From NCBI GenBank assembly GCA_963682055.1, contig OY821740.1:9611314-9675313 (forward strand): 64,000 nucleotides of DNA. Reading direction: 5' to 3'. The DNA comes from Primula veris (lineage: Eukaryota > Streptophyta > Magnoliopsida > Ericales > Primulaceae). A program made the translations under genes and the position numbers. Below the pieces are notes generated by a model. The model was given only the letters and a program-made list of their open reading frames with translations, ran no database searches and was not told where the DNA came from. Numbering within the stretch: the first letter of the stretch is position 1; each line of letters starts with the position of its first letter. Below are positions 34,255-48,330 of this stretch, piece by piece.

Positions 34255-37200
34255 TTAATCGCACTTGATATTTCTGTAGATTCTCCTTACAAACAAATTG
34301 GATCCTAAATAACCAACAGCTCCTGAATAAACAGAACCAGCAAATGATAAGATATGAGTCCTTTTGTAAATAAAGAAGGGCAAGTAAAAGCATAGAGGCA
34401 CCGTAAAACTTTGGGATTAGTTTATATACTTGTAAATAATACTCCGCAGGCAAGTAACAAAACAGCGTGAAAAAACATATCACACTGTAAACAGGTAACT
34501 AATATGATCATCGAACTGGGATAATTGATAACTCTAACATGATAGCAGGTATGTAAGTAACCAAAACTAGCGTAACAAGATATACCAAGCTATAAAGAGG
34601 TAGCTCTTTTTACATTTGCATTTTCAATAACAGAAAAAGGAATGCAAGAGATAAGATCAATAATGGCCTTGCTTGATTGCCGGATTCAAGCACAGTTATT
34701 TATTATATTTTTCAAAACGCTACACTTTATTTTGTTGGCCAGCGTAAGGGTGTGTTTGGAACCGGAAAATGTCACAGAAAAGAAAAGAAAAAGAAAAGAA
34801 AGTAAAATCAAGGAAAAGAAACTTGGAATCATTTTCCGGTCATGTGTTTGGAAGGTTAGGAAATTAAGAGAAAAGAAAAGAAGAGGGGGAGAAAGTGCTA
34901 GTCCCATTTTTCTCATTTGTTTTCATTTTCCTCCCACTTTTGGAAGGAATTTGGTTTCATTCATTTTACACATAAAATTTTTCATACTTTCTTTCATTTT
35001 CTTTTCCATTGATTTTCTTACGTATCCAAACACAATAAAAAGTTTTCTTGGGAAATCAATTTCATTTTCCCATCACTTTTCCGAAAGCTATGTTTTTCTC
35101 AGATTTTTGGCTAAAAAGGCAAGGAGCAATTTTTCTGGATGAATTCAACTCTTTAGTTGCAACTATAAGCTATGAGCTGGGTTTTTTAGGTGACAAAAAA
35201 CTGGGTTCATTCAGCTAAGCTTCTAGATTTCGCAGGCAATATTTTTTTTATAGAAAATCTCAGCTTTTTAATTTAATCACCAAGTACAGACCAGCTTTTC
35301 AGCATCTAAAAATATGTGCTCAAAATCTGCAAGTAAACAGGGCTTGAGTCCTTAAAACCAGCTTATGTGCTTTAAAGCTGCAGCCAAAACAAACCAATAT
35401 GTTTGCAACAACGACAAGGGTACATTTTCCAGAAAAATGAAAATGAATTAGTCGAACTCACCGCAGAGTATTCCTAACCCAAGACAAAACATGAGTGTGT
35501 ATCCGAAATAGAAGCTGGTTTGGAAGAAGCCAAACATTTTTGTCTTCACATGGAAATAATATATCGAGTAAAGATACACGTAGGCAGCGGTTGAGGCGGC
35601 AGAAAAAAATGAAGTCCATTGCCAGTGATAGTTCTCCGCATTTAACAAGAAATAAGTCCCCACGATTGTAACACAAACTGTTACAATAATCAGAATTACA
35701 AAAACCAGAAGCATGAAGCCATAAACATAGTACACCTGCCAAGTACAAACAAAGCAAGAATTTTAATTAATAGTCACACCCATTAAGCATTTCTTTTCCT
35801 TTGCTTGGCAAGGGGAATATCCTACAACACTAGTCAAGAGATTGATAAAATCAAGGATTTTAATTGGGTACATAAAAACACAAATTAATTTCTTATTTAT
35901 AAAATTAATAGAGGCAGTTTGGACAAGTTCGATAATCACGCATACCAAGTCCCAAAGATCCAATAACTAAAGGTTGTGTTGTGTTGTGTAGTATCTTGGG
36001 AGTTGATCTTGCAAAAAATATATTCACTTCTTTCGAAAAGGTGGTTGGAATTAATGTAATTACTAACTACTAATTGCACTCCCACTTAGCACAAATACGT
36101 GAACATAGTTTAATGTTAATTTTGCATTTAAAAAAGGAATATTTGTTGCTCTTAGAAATTATAACTCCCCAGATGAGACTCTTATTCAAGAAGACAGTAA
36201 ATCTCACGAAGTGGAAGTCATTTTACGTATATGCCATTATGTATTAAGAACATCCAAGCAATTGCACTGTAAACAGCCATAAAAATCACAGCGTATGAGT
36301 GTACATATTTTACCTTGTAATTCCAGAATGATGTGAAAACAAAATACATCTCGATGAAAATACTGCCAAAGGGTAATAATCCTCCCATCAAAGAAACTAC
36401 CGAAGGTGTCAAATACCATTTCTTTTCTGGGATTGGACGAGGAATAGTTTTCACCCGACACGGATTATTTGGTGCACCGCTCCAATTTCTCCCAACGACA
36501 GTGCCAAGCAAAGCAAGGGGGAAAGAGATGAAAGCCCAGATGACGAAAACGACCACCATTGTGCCGAAAGGAATAGCTGCTAATGATCCATAGAATATAG
36601 CAATCGTGTTCAAAGCAAATCCGATTCCAAAGCACGTGAGTGGGAAAAAAGATGCTGTAAAGACCATTGACTTTATCCAGCTTTTACCTGACATATTGAA
36701 AGAGCAAATATAGGTTGTTTGTGTTAATAGATAAAATATATAAGAAAGTAAGTTTAATATAGCAAGGGACTGTGTGAAAGACATACCCCCATGGCGTGAA
36801 TACATTCCACCACTCACATAGCCGGAAATGAATGATGTGAAAGCATAACATACAATGAAGGTTGTGATTATTGCCCCTCTCCTGTTTTAGGCAAGAAGTG
36901 GCATAAGACACTGATGAAACAAACCCTATTAAGTGAGATAAATTTGACCAATATTAAGTGGGGTAAATTTTGACATATATCCTGTTAAGTGCTAGTGGGA
37001 ACTTTCATTCCCTTTTAGTGCTACTGGGTACTATTCAGTAATCCAAATTCAAAATAATGTTATTATAATGTATACCCATCAAAAGTGAAATCAAGTTATT
37101 GAACACTATGCCAACCAAAAGCAGTTCATTGAAGTGTCTGCACACCAAAAACGAAATCAGCTTATTGAGGTGAATTTCATCGGAAGTACCTCTTACTGGA

Positions 37201-40200
37201 AACAAACCTCTCATTCTGACTAAATGGGATTTGTTTCCACAATAAGTCAATAGTACTTTAAAAGGATATTGAACCAACCATGAAATATAAAGTATAACAC
37301 TACAATGATCCAATCCTATAACGGAATTACTTGGCGGAATAAACCCTTATTAGAACCACTGACCCTAAAGCACCCCAAAAAAATTATGGCACAGATTTTA
37401 ATCATTAACATGCAGAATGTTGCCACTGTTGATTACCAAAAGGGTATAATCAATGATAGTCTATAGTTTTGACCTACATATTCGTAATTTGATACAAGTT
37501 CTTAAAAGTTTAAGGATATACCCGATATACAGCATTCCAATAATTGCAGAAAATATGACAAGAAGGACGAGCAATGCTAATTGAGCACCAGTCCCGACAA
37601 CAGCTGAAAGTAGAACAAGATTTCGAGGAGGGCGGAAAACATCCCCGTGAACAAGCTTCCAACCAGACTCCTCGCTTACATCTCTCTCCTGAATATTTTG
37701 GAATTTACAGAGATTAATATCATCATTATAGAATGGGATGAATATAGAGTAAAAACAAGAATAACAACATAGCAAATCAAATAAAAGATCAAAACATTTA
37801 CAGGGCTCTGAGAGTAATACCAAAGTCTCCAAATCCTCGTCATCTCGGGAATATTTTGCATAGTCATTTCTGAGAGTTCGCATTAGTATCATGGAAACCA
37901 GTCCAGTGAGGAAGATAACCATCATAAAAGAATTAAAGACAGAGAACCAATGTATCTGCATATTTCAAACATATATCAGATCATGTTCAACTGAAATAAG
38001 TGAAAGGAACTGCCTAGTGAACATGCACTATTGACCAAAGTACTATATTGGATCGAAAATGAATTAGAAAATAGCAAAATGGGAGTAAAACAGTTACCTG
38101 GTGCTCAAAAAAGGGGTAATCCAAGTACACATCAAAACGATGAGCAAAGGTAATATTAATAGGACTCCATTTTACAGAATATGTCATGTCCAGAAGTTTT
38201 CCAACTTCCAATGGTTTAGGGCTCTCTTGAGTGAGATTGACATGAATGATCTGCATGAAAATGAAATATTAAATTAAGACAGCAACTGAAAGGACTATAA
38301 CAAAATGCACCTGGGTAAAAAATCACATACTCTATCCTTGTTGTACTTGACCGTTATGGTTTTATGTGTGTATATCACATGCTTGTTGATATCACTGTTC
38401 TTGCCAGGGTGCAGCTCACCAACAAAACCTAAAATCAGTACATAACAATAACAAATCAACACAAATATTCGTGAGGTCAAATATTTACTATTTAGATATA
38501 AGTATACAAAGGAAAAAAAATAAGAAAGCTTGTATAAACATACCCCACATAGGCAGATCGTCTGGACCAGTATTCAAAAGTCAGCACCGGGAGAGCAACA
38601 AAACAAGATCAGAGAGATTAAGACGATATAAAATTTGTCGAATAACAATAATCCAAACAAAGATTTTAAAGTTTAAGCCCATTAAAAGAAGGAAAAATCA
38701 GACACTAATTCAACAGGTTCTTGATAAGAATCTTACGGACTCCAATTCAAACCGAAATTCCAATAAACAAAATCAACGACCAGCATAAGTAATCATGTTT
38801 CCAATGCATTGAAATCATTGGCAAGAAGCATAACTGTGGGGAAATTACAGTTTTGTACACTGACTTTTGGAAACCAAACCTACAACAACTACCAACAAAT
38901 ACACAAATGGTGTATCTACTACGGTTATAGTACACAACATAGATAAAGAACTGTAAATCGGGGACTAACTAGAAAGAAAAACATAGACTGAGGGCCAAAG
39001 TAGGTGAAAAAATGATACAATGGTGAGCAAAATATATCAAGGAAAAAACAAGTAATACTTTTTTCTTTTCTTTTTGTAACAATTTAGTACGCACCTTATA
39101 ATTCTTATTTGATTTCGTACACTAAGGGTACTATAATTCTCGAGCAATGTAAAGTTAGACTACAAAATCATAATATGGGGACACTTAACCCTACAAACCT
39201 GTAATCAACCCTAAACTATGGCATATTCACCCATTGATCTAACTTAAGTAATATAGAACATGACATACCCATGAAGAATTCAAGCCAGTAACTATTCTCA
39301 ATAGCATCCTTAAAATGCTGCACCTTGGCTTCATCAAGTTGAACTTCACAAATAGAGGTCTTATCCACGTTTTCTGCCATTTAAAAAGAAAAAAAAACAA
39401 ATCACTATAGTCATTTAATTGATGTAAACTGAGCATAGAAAATCAAAACGTTTAATATCAATAATAATAATAAACGACGTACTTTGGAATTTAATGTCAA
39501 TCTGACTATCGATAAGTTCATTTCCCCCAAGAACCTCCCCAAGGCCTCCCCATTTGTGAGCCGCATTTTCAGATGGATGACAAAATGGAAGGCTATAGTA
39601 ATTGTAAGTTTCTTGTGGATTATTGTAAGGCCCAACCTTATTTACCCAAAGGGTAACAGGGTCATCTGGTTGATACTGCGGGAAAAAGTAACACGGTTAA
39701 GTTATTCCGTTCAGTACATATATGTAATTAAGTTTAACATGAGTTTCGGTCGATTTCAAGGAGAAGTTACATGAAAATTGTCCTCACCGTGAATGAGCGT
39801 TTAAGTAGGGTAAAATTGGCCTGTACAACAACTTCAACGGATTTTCACTCAAATAAAATTTAAGTAGTGAACCGTATTTGATCAAGTAATTTAATTAATA
39901 GTCTCGTTCCCTAACAACGTTACTGCTGCTCCTAAAGTGTCCTACATTGCATGTCATTCATGCTATTACCATCTTAAGTATCTCATTAAACATACGATAT
40001 TCGATTCATGTACATCAACCACCTTAAGTATCCGCTCATTAATAATCTCTTTCTTAGTACTAAAACTAATCCATCTTAAGATTTTACAAAGCAACCCAAT
40101 TCAATGCACAACACTCTTGTAAAGGACCAACTAACTACCGCGCCAAACATATATTTCAACTACATTCCTATTCAAAATGCTCGTTGAGATGCTAATCTAA

Positions 40201-41226
40201 CTTATTTGAAGCTGGTAAGCTGTTTTATCAAGGTTAAAATTTATGTCATAAAAAAAACCCGGAGCTAGGCTGGGTCAACCAACATTGCGGCTTACAAGCA
40301 AAAACGACACTAAGTCAGTGGAGGAACTAAACTAGTAACAGACTAAAAGGGACTCCATCACTCCACATATTGAGAAAAAAACGATCTTTTACCATGTATC
40401 TTAATTTGTTTATTATTTTTATCGATTATAGCCTTTCAGCACCCACTAAATTACAAAAAAAAAACATTTCTAGTTCCGCAACTGCACTAATTTGAGTTAA
40501 AATCTGCAACCCTGCAACAAAACAAGCTTAAAATTTACTTAACCCTCAAACCCAATTCAATAAACACTAATCCCAAAAAGATCAATTATCCCAATCACCA
40601 AAAATCTATCACCAGTAACTCCCTACACTAAAAAGATCACTTCTTTAACCGTAATTTTAAACGCAAATTGTCCTAAACTCCACACAAACAGGTCTGGCAA
40701 TAAATGCAAGTACCAAACACAGTAAATAAGTCAATTTATAGTAAATATTATAAGTACCAAACACAGTAAAATATGCAACCCTGCAACCTAAACTAGCTCA
40801 AAATTTACTTAACCCTCAAAACCCATCTCAATAAACACTAATTCCAAAAAGATCAATTATCCCAATCACCCAAAATCTATCTCCAGTACCTACACTAAAA
40901 AAACTCATCCTTTTTTTACTTTATAAAACAATATGTTGAAAAAAACAAAAAACAAAATCCCTACACTAAAAGATCACATCTTTAACCATAATTCCAAACA
41001 AAAATTATCCTAAACTCCACAGAAACAGATCTGGGAATAAATGCAAGTACCAAACACAGAAAATAAGTCAATTTATATTATTTAAATAGGGTTTTTTTTA
41101 AAAATTTAAAAAAGGGAAGAGGATAAAATATACCTTGTGATCTGAATCAGAAGCTAATATTGGAGAGAGGGTGAAAAGGAGGATGAGAGAGAGTAGATAG
41201 AGAGAGGATCTGATCATCGGTTGCAT
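34255..41226 (-). CDS. TMN1: Transmembrane 9 superfamily protein (EMP70 family, TMN1-like)
   Basis: Multispanning Golgi/endosomal membrane protein; the family works in sorting of membrane proteins. Twelve coding exons: 41134-41226, 39483-39675, 39269-39373, 38544-38561 (18 nt), 38331-38428, 38098-38250, 37821-37955, 37522-37688, 36787-36881, 36314-36687, 35462-35735 and 34255-34322, giving 590 aa, the normal length. Exon 1 encodes a signal peptide ([19 protein letters not shown]). The lumenal domain has [19 protein letters not shown]. The nine membrane segments begin at [31 protein letters not shown] lies in the following cytosolic loop. [20 protein letters not shown] and the C-terminal RIYRNIKCD (KxD-type Golgi retention signal) are intact. 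TMN1 is the closest relative from memory of the family. It is divergently arranged with the SnRK2 gene. Confidence 0.95.
34745..35392. mobile_element. Probable MITE insertions in the last TM9SF intron
   Basis: 34745-35035 begins GTGTGTTTGGAACC and ends GTATCCAAACACA, suggesting a small terminal-repeat element; its interior is rich in GAAAAGAAAAG. 35131-35392 ends in AAGCTGCAGCCAAAACAAACC and contains several CAGCTT motifs, like the hAT-type MITEs noted elsewhere. Exact ends and target duplications are not certain. Confidence 0.4.
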
Positions 41227-41274
41227 TGTTTTTTTTTTTACAAGATTTGCCTTCCTTCGGGTGTGATATATTAT

Positions 41275-41342
41275 ATTGTATGTATATGTGTGTGTGTGTA
41301 TATATATATATTGTGTGTATGTATATATGTATGTATATGTAG
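41275..41342. repeat. TG/TA microsatellite upstream of TM9SF
   Basis: Mixed GTAT, TGTG and TATA repeats lie about 50-115 bases before the TM9SF start codon, in its leader or core promoter. Confidence 0.8.
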
Positions 41343-43364
41343 ATTTATGGTAGAGAATTAAATGAGGATTGAAGACGATAGTGTGGAGTAGTTATTTACT
41401 GTAACGCCGTTGCAATTTCGCTGTTTATTCTATTTTATCTAAATAAATAAATAAATATTATTATTTCTACACTAGACTTGAAAGCTACACCAAATAATTT
41501 TATTTAGTCTTACCCCTGCTTTGGTGCACTTACTCCTAATTCTGGTAATTGGGATTATGAATGATCTTTTTACATCTGGTTTTCGGATCCGTGTTTCAAA
41601 AGACGAGTCTCGATGGAAATTAATTATAGTCTAAATGGTAGGCATACCATATGCAAATAATGGATTAAACGGGATTAAACGGGATTAAACGATAAGCGGT
41701 TTGGACGACTTGTTTCCGTTTAAAATCCGAGTTGCGCTTTTTAAACCTTGTCCATGACTATTAATACTACATCCCTCATGATATTCTAAAATAACCATTT
41801 CCGGGTCATTTGATTTCCAAAGTGAACAAATAGTCCGAACCTATAATTTTTAATCAAACATGTCATTTTTAATCTAATTTCACCTTACTATACCACCGAC
41901 CAAACAAGGCATTTAGTTTTAAGTAGCTTTGTTCATGAGTTTTAAACTTGCCCTACTTCAAGACCAAAATGGATGGGGAAACTACTTTTCTTTTAAACAC
42001 ATGCTTTTACATTCCAATATTGATATTGGAATGTATCCAAGTTAGTTTATCGTTTATAAGTCACATTCGTTTTTGAAAAATATAACAGTTAGCTCTTTTT
42101 TACTTGTAATAATTATCTTTCTTTTTTTACCATGAGCAGGTCGAGAGCTTGCATAAATATAGTACTACAACCAAGTCGCGAGACTATGTTAAAATGTCAC
42201 CGATAGTCACGAGTTTGAACTCCTATTTTACAAAACTATACAAAGTCTTACAAAGCATTATCCAAAGTGAGGCGATAGACTACACAAAGTAAGTCGACTT
42301 CAGTTCCATCATACCAAAAAAAATACGCTCAAAATCCAACAACAACTTTAATTATCGACTGCCGGTCGGAAGTTATTGACATTTCTTTTAAATCATAGTA
42401 TAGGTTTCATGTGTGGAGAAGTTTGGTGGCAACGGTCCTATCGAGATTATCCAAATAGGAATGCAACCAAACAGTTGATTATGAGGGGCGCTTAGAGCAA
42501 CAAATCGTGAAAGCATGTCAACAATTTTATTGCCGAAGTTGTTCTTCATGGACTCATGGTGGAGATCATATCATACATTTATTTTAAGTTAGCCTTCATC
42601 GCCATTTAACCCGTCACACCAACAATATACTTTATCAAGTTATGCACAATGGATCTCTAAATAGTCAACCACCGTATATTTGACTCCAATATTAAACTTC
42701 AGTATTGAGGCAAAATTATGGTTGCTGTTTTTTCTACAAAAATCGTGATATTCACAGCTCGTATAAGTGGAGCTTTATTCCGCCGATGTGTTTGAGTTTA
42801 TCGTTTGACCATGAAGTATTAAATGTAAACATCTTACAATTTAACATTATATATAATTATTATTCAATAATACTTTGGTAACAAATATTTAATTTGTTTA
42901 ACAAGTTGACCTCCACTTCATAATACTTCTTGTCATGAAACTTGTCGTAACTTTAACTTACAAAAAATTAAATTTTAATTAAAAACAAAACGATATTATT
43001 AAAATTTGGAACATACTTGGGGCCATACAATAAAGTTGGGCTGAGCTAGATTAAAGCCCAATATTAAGGCCCATTGTTGGTCCTTCTTCTTTACCGCTTC
43101 ATTCTATTCATTTATCTCTCTCTCTCTCTATAAATTTACAGTAAAAATATTAGCCGTTTACATAATTATACACATAACAAACGAAATAAGTATCCTCTTT
43201 AATTATTATTATTATTATTATAATGTATATACCCACTTGCTCACTTATTACAATCTCTATCTCCACATTCTCCTATTCTCACTCCTTTTTTGCACTTTTC
43301 TCCTTCAATTAATCTTCAATTTGTATCTGATTAAAAAAAAAAAAAACTTCAGTTTGTACCTCTA
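41343..43364. other. Divergent intergenic region between TM9SF and SnRK2
   Basis: AT-rich sequence with no supported gene. It holds a perfect 13-bp-arm palindrome at 42008-42035, a short TAAACGGGAT triplicate near 41665-41692, CT-rich and ATT-repeat tracts at 43112-43220, and presumably both promoters. Confidence 0.45.
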
Positions 43365-43800
43365 GATCTCTGCAATTGAAAACTCATCTTCAAAACCCAA
43401 ATAATATTTATATTACAAAGCTTGGTCTGAGCTAGATCATCAATCGAAGCTCAATTTTGGATATTTTTATTAAGGTTAAAATTAGGGTTTCTTCAATTTA
43501 GCTCCGAGTTTTATCCCTCGATCTCTGAAATTCAAAACCCATCTTCGAAATCTATCGTATTTTAGATATTGAGAAAGTTTGGCTGTTTTGGGACATAAAT
43601 TGAAGCTCAATTTTGGATATCTTGGAGGTTAAAATAAGTAGGGGTTTTTCAATTTATCTCTGATTTTATTCCCTTGATCTCTGAAATTCAAAACCCATCT
43701 TAGAAATCAATCGAATTTTATATATTCAAAAAGTTTGACTGTGTTGGGACATGAATTGAAGCTCAATTTTAAGATATCTATTGATTAAAAAAAACCAGGG
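43365..43800 (+). repeat. Triplicated segment in the SnRK2 leader region
   Basis: Three imperfect tandem units of about 130-160 bases each contain GATCTCTG(A/C)AATT, then AAAACCCATCTT, then GAAGCTCAATTTTGGATAT. The second and third units (from about 43518 and 43675) are closest to each other; the first (from about 43363) is more diverged. They lie directly upstream of the kinase ATG, so most likely in its 5' UTR. Confidence 0.75.
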
Positions 43801-43828
43801 TATTTGTTTTTTTTTTGGTATAATAAAA

Positions 43829-45034
43829 ATGGATAAGTACGAGCTAGTGAAGGATATTGGATCTGGTAATTTTGGTGTGGCGAGGCTAATGAGGAATAAG
43901 GAGACAAAAGAGCTTGTTGCTATGAAATATATAGAAAGAGGACATAAGGTTTGTATTTATTACTGTTTTAATATTTAACGATGTCTATTTATTGTATATA
44001 GCTTTAGCCTGTAGGTTTCCATTTAATAGTATGTATATTGCATTTATTTTATCCATGTGTACAGTTTTATCAGTTGAGTATAATTTTTTATTGTTTGGAC
44101 TTTGGACTTTAAAGTAGGTGTATGAAGAGAATATACGGGTCTGTTTTTTTAGCTGATTTTTTTATTTCAAGAATCCGCGCCTGTTTGAAAGATGGCTTTT
44201 AAAAAAAAAAACAGATCATTTAGTTTAAGACTAAACAAATCTGGATTTTCCGTGGATTTTTGAAACAGATTTTTTAAAGATGATTTTGACATAGCCTATA
44301 CCTCTCCTAATAATGATAGAACCCAAATAAGCATGAAATAGTGATGTAGCTTTATGTAGCTGATGTAATTTTAAGAAATTTTACAAAGTTGGAAGGTGAA
44401 GTTTTTAGTATTTGTAGCTGGAGTGCTCATATCATCGTATGGTTCTCGTGTCCGGCAATCAGGATTGATATAATTCTATAAATTTTGGTTGATCTGTTAT
44501 TTGTTTAATTAGTCACAGGTTATCAGCCAATGTCACAGCTTTATTTGTTAATTATATCTTCATGTAATATGTTATGTAATTTGCATGCAAAGCTCAATTA
44601 CTTTCATTAGTATATTACGAACCTAGTAGTTATGTTAGCATATGTAACCCTTGGGGATCTGCACAAAGTTACATTTTCATTATATTGTAATAACTCTTCC
44701 TTTTCTGCCCAACTATGCATTTTTACCAGTTATGAATTGTGTACTAAATGAAATATTGGTTGTAAAGCATACTTGCGTTATCATCCCATCGGCCATAATT
44801 ACAACTTTGTCAGTTAATGATTATGTATTTCAGTTGATTCACGATTTGGCTATAAATCCCCATGACGTCTTGTGTGACATATCACAGTCTTGGTAGTTAG
44901 TTATGGATTCAATCCACCAGAAAAAAAAGTTAATTTAAACATATAACCCATCTGCTATCTCCCTAAGCAACATGTATTTAGTTAGCAAAAGTAGATTTTA
45001 TTATGTGGTTAATTTTATTCGGTGTTTTCAGATC

Positions 45035-45075
<41 letters not shown>

Positions 45076-48000
45076 ACGTCACCCAAATATAATTCGATTC
45101 AAAGAGGTTTACTATTTTGACCCCCTTTTGGTTTACTATAGCTCATAGCAACTATTTGTTATTAATATGTGGATCATTATTGGGCAGGTTCTTCTAACTC
45201 CAACACATCTTGCAATTGTTATGGAGTATGCCGCCGGTGGTGAACTATTCGAGCGAATTTGTAATGCTGGGAGATTCAGTGAAGATGAGGTATGCTAGTT
45301 TTATCAACCAAATTTAGCTGTTAATTATCGGTAATATAGTATCCGAGTTTCATGATTGTTTACTATTTTAAATTCACAGGCCAGATACTTTTTCCAACAA
45401 CTTATCTCGGGAGTTAGCTACTGTCACTCCATGGTAGTTAAATTCTTGTTTACTCTTGTTTTTGTTAGATTTGAATGTAAAGCGAGTATTTATGTTGGTA
45501 CACCAGTGTTGTTAATCATTACATATTTTATTTTGCAGCAAATATGCCACAGGGATTTGAAGCTAGAGAACACACTGTTGGATGGAAGCCCTGCACCTCG
45601 ACTGAAAATCTGTGATTTTGGGTACTCTAAGGTTGGTGTTTGTACTTTAGCTATTGCCTAGTAAGGAAGAAAATAATGTCTAATGATTACCATTTCATTT
45701 TACTGGTCTAGTCATCTATACTGCATTCAAGACCCAAATCAACAGTTGGAACTCCTGCTTATATCGCTCCAGAGGTTCTGTCGAGGAGAGAATATGATGG
45801 CAAGGTGAACTTGATATGATGTCTATTTAGTTTCTGTTTACAAAGTTTTTCAAGTAGAAATGACTGGTTAACCGTGTTGTAGTTTCTTATTTGCATAATA
45901 TGTTTGGGAAATTCTTCCAATTGTAAGTTAGTAGATTACTATTTTATGGCTTTATTCCCTGCTTACTTTCTTTCTCATGTATCCTATATATAAAAATACG
46001 TGAATGAATACTCCGATGCATATTACGTGTTTAAGCTTTTAGAAAGATTAAACCCTTGTATTAAATATTTGTCTTTAAGCATTCACATTCATATTCACAG
46101 TTCAAACTCAGAATATATCATCCATACATAAACTTGCAATATATAACTGTAGATCCTTCTATATACAATCTGTGGTGTTTGAACTAGTTCATGCGGTGGA
46201 ATGAGGTTGCATAGGGTAAGTTTGGGTATGTATGAATCCAGCAATCATTAAAACACTTTCCGGGGTCACCCTTTCCACTTTTAGTGATATCTAATAATCA
46301 GATCTTCGTAGTAATGTTTTCTGGATGTCACTATCCAAGTTCCAACCAATGACTAGATCTTGCATTGGTTCATTACTTCTGAATATCTGATATGCTTTTT
46401 TGTATTTTCCAACTTCTATGAAAGTTAAACATTTATTATATTTTATGTACATCCTTATAGGAACGGGGTTTCCTTTCATCTAATCCCGCCAAAAGGTTCT
46501 TGATTTCGCATCATTATGTAGAAAAGATTTACTGTCAATTTTTAAGTTCTTGGTTAGAATTTAATTAAAATGTCCGAGATCTATTTATGTAAAGTTATTT
46601 ATTTAGTTTTTGTTAGTTCAGTTAGCAGATGTATGGTCTTGTGGAGTGACCCTATATGTGATGCTAGTCGGAGCATATCCTTTCGAAGATCAAGCAGACC
46701 CAAAGAATTTCAGGAAAACTATTCAAGTGAGCTTACCAAAATTTATTTACTTTTATTCAACATACTTAAAGTAAATTGTTATTTAACGGGATTTTCTTGT
46801 TTTCTTTAGCGGATAATGGCTGTTAACTACAAGTTCCCTGAGTATGTTCATATTTCTCAAGATTGTAGACACCTGCTTTCTCGCATATTTGTTGCTAATT
46901 CAGCAAGGGTATGTATCCATGATCTTTGACTATCTCTATATCTTAATTTGGTTATGCTTATTTGATATTCTTGTCTCTTACCTTTTGTTTCTTAAGATTA
47001 GTATGCTTGAATGGTTATGTTACACAATTCTGAATTCACTAGTGAAATCTTTACAAATTTGTAACTTGTTACATTGCATGGATCCAAAGTCGGAAGTTTC
47101 TTGGATGGCTTTGTGCCCGTAAGTCGTACCATCATGCACTTTGACATATTCTCTTCACCCGCTGTCAATGTCTTCACTCTTCTTATCTTGGTTTAAAATA
47201 AACAAATCAAGAAAAAGTTAAATGAACCCGCTAAATGAAGATTTTCCTTACGTCGCTATAAAATATTTCAAAATGAGTTGCATGAATTAAGATTTTGTTT
47301 TACGGCTAGTATACCGTTTCCTTAATTTTATTTTTTAATTTGATTTAATTTAACTATATTTATTTATAGATGCTAGCTACTTCTGGCTTTTCTATTAAAA
47401 GAGATAATCTCTAGACTTCGACACCAAAATTTTCCCAGCCCACTGAAAACACTTGGATGCCTTGGATTTAGCAACTCTGAATTCACATCTAATAGACTCT
47501 ATAATAACTTGCTATGTTGCTAAATTGTCCATTTATGTGGTAATGTGGAATTTGATGCAAGACGCATTTCCTATTGGTTAAGCTTGAAGACGGTTACATA
47601 TGTACATTTAACTGCCATAATTTTTTTTTATTCTATTCTTTTCTGTTTATGCATTGAATTTAAGTCCAAGTGAAACCCTGAAAAATAATCTTTTAAATTG
47701 TCAATGCGTGTACTCTAAAACATCATAGCTTCCAGCATATTTAATGACATCGAAAAATATGTAGCAAATTGTGATGCTTGAAATATCCAACAATCTTTTT
47801 TTGCTTTCTGCTTTTTGGTGTTATTCTAAGTTTTATTTAGTTTAACTTTAAGACCACAAAACCAGCTTAGGAATTCAGATCTGAGCATGAACAATTTCGT
47901 AGGCATTCAATGTAGATTCATATTGACATTATATTATATACAAATTAATCTTTCAAACAGCAACACCACTTTGATTTTTACAATTCTAAACTTAGCATTG

Positions 48001-48330
48001 TCTCTCTCGCAGAGGATTACCATCAAGGAAATCAAATCTCATCCGTGGTTTTTAAAAAATCTTCCAAGGGAGCTAACCGAGCCAGCACAAGCACTATATT
48101 ACAGAAGAGAAAACCCAAGCTTTTCCCTTCAACCGGTGGAGAGTATCATGAAAATTGTAGAAGAGGCTAAATCCCCACCTCCATCTTCTCGGCCTGTTGG
48201 AGCATTTGGATGGGGAGCGGTAGAAGAAGAAGAAGTAGATGAAGAAGAAGTTGAAGAGGAAGACGGAGAAGACGAGTACGATAAACAAGTTAAGGCGGTG
48301 CATGCTAGCGGAGAAGTTCATCTCACATGA
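43829..48330 (+). CDS. SnRK2: SnRK2 protein kinase, subclass I (SnRK2.4/2.10-like)
   Basis: Serine/threonine kinase of the osmotic-stress pathway; subclass I members respond to salt and osmotic stress largely independently of ABA. Nine coding exons: 43829-43948, 45032-45106, 45188-45289, 45380-45433, 45539-45631, 45712-45804, 46622-46726, 46810-46908 and 48013-48330, giving 352 aa. Every exon except possibly the last is in phase 0, the typical SnRK2 structure. Seen: Gly-rich loop GSGNFG (11-16), Lys33, HRD (Asp123), DFG (Asp143), activation loop [13 protein letters not shown], kinase end [10 protein letters not shown], and the SnRK2 helix region [11 protein letters not shown]. The C-terminus is a Glu/Asp-rich patch ([10 protein letters not shown]) ending HASGEVHLT. 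Acidic Glu-rich tails mark subclass I. The start is the only in-frame ATG before the Gly loop. It seems functional. Confidence 0.97.

Noticed and set aside
34642..35142. 166-codon plus-strand frame
   Set aside because: It lies in the last TM9SF intron within low-complexity GAAAAG sequence and MITE-like DNA and has no family features.
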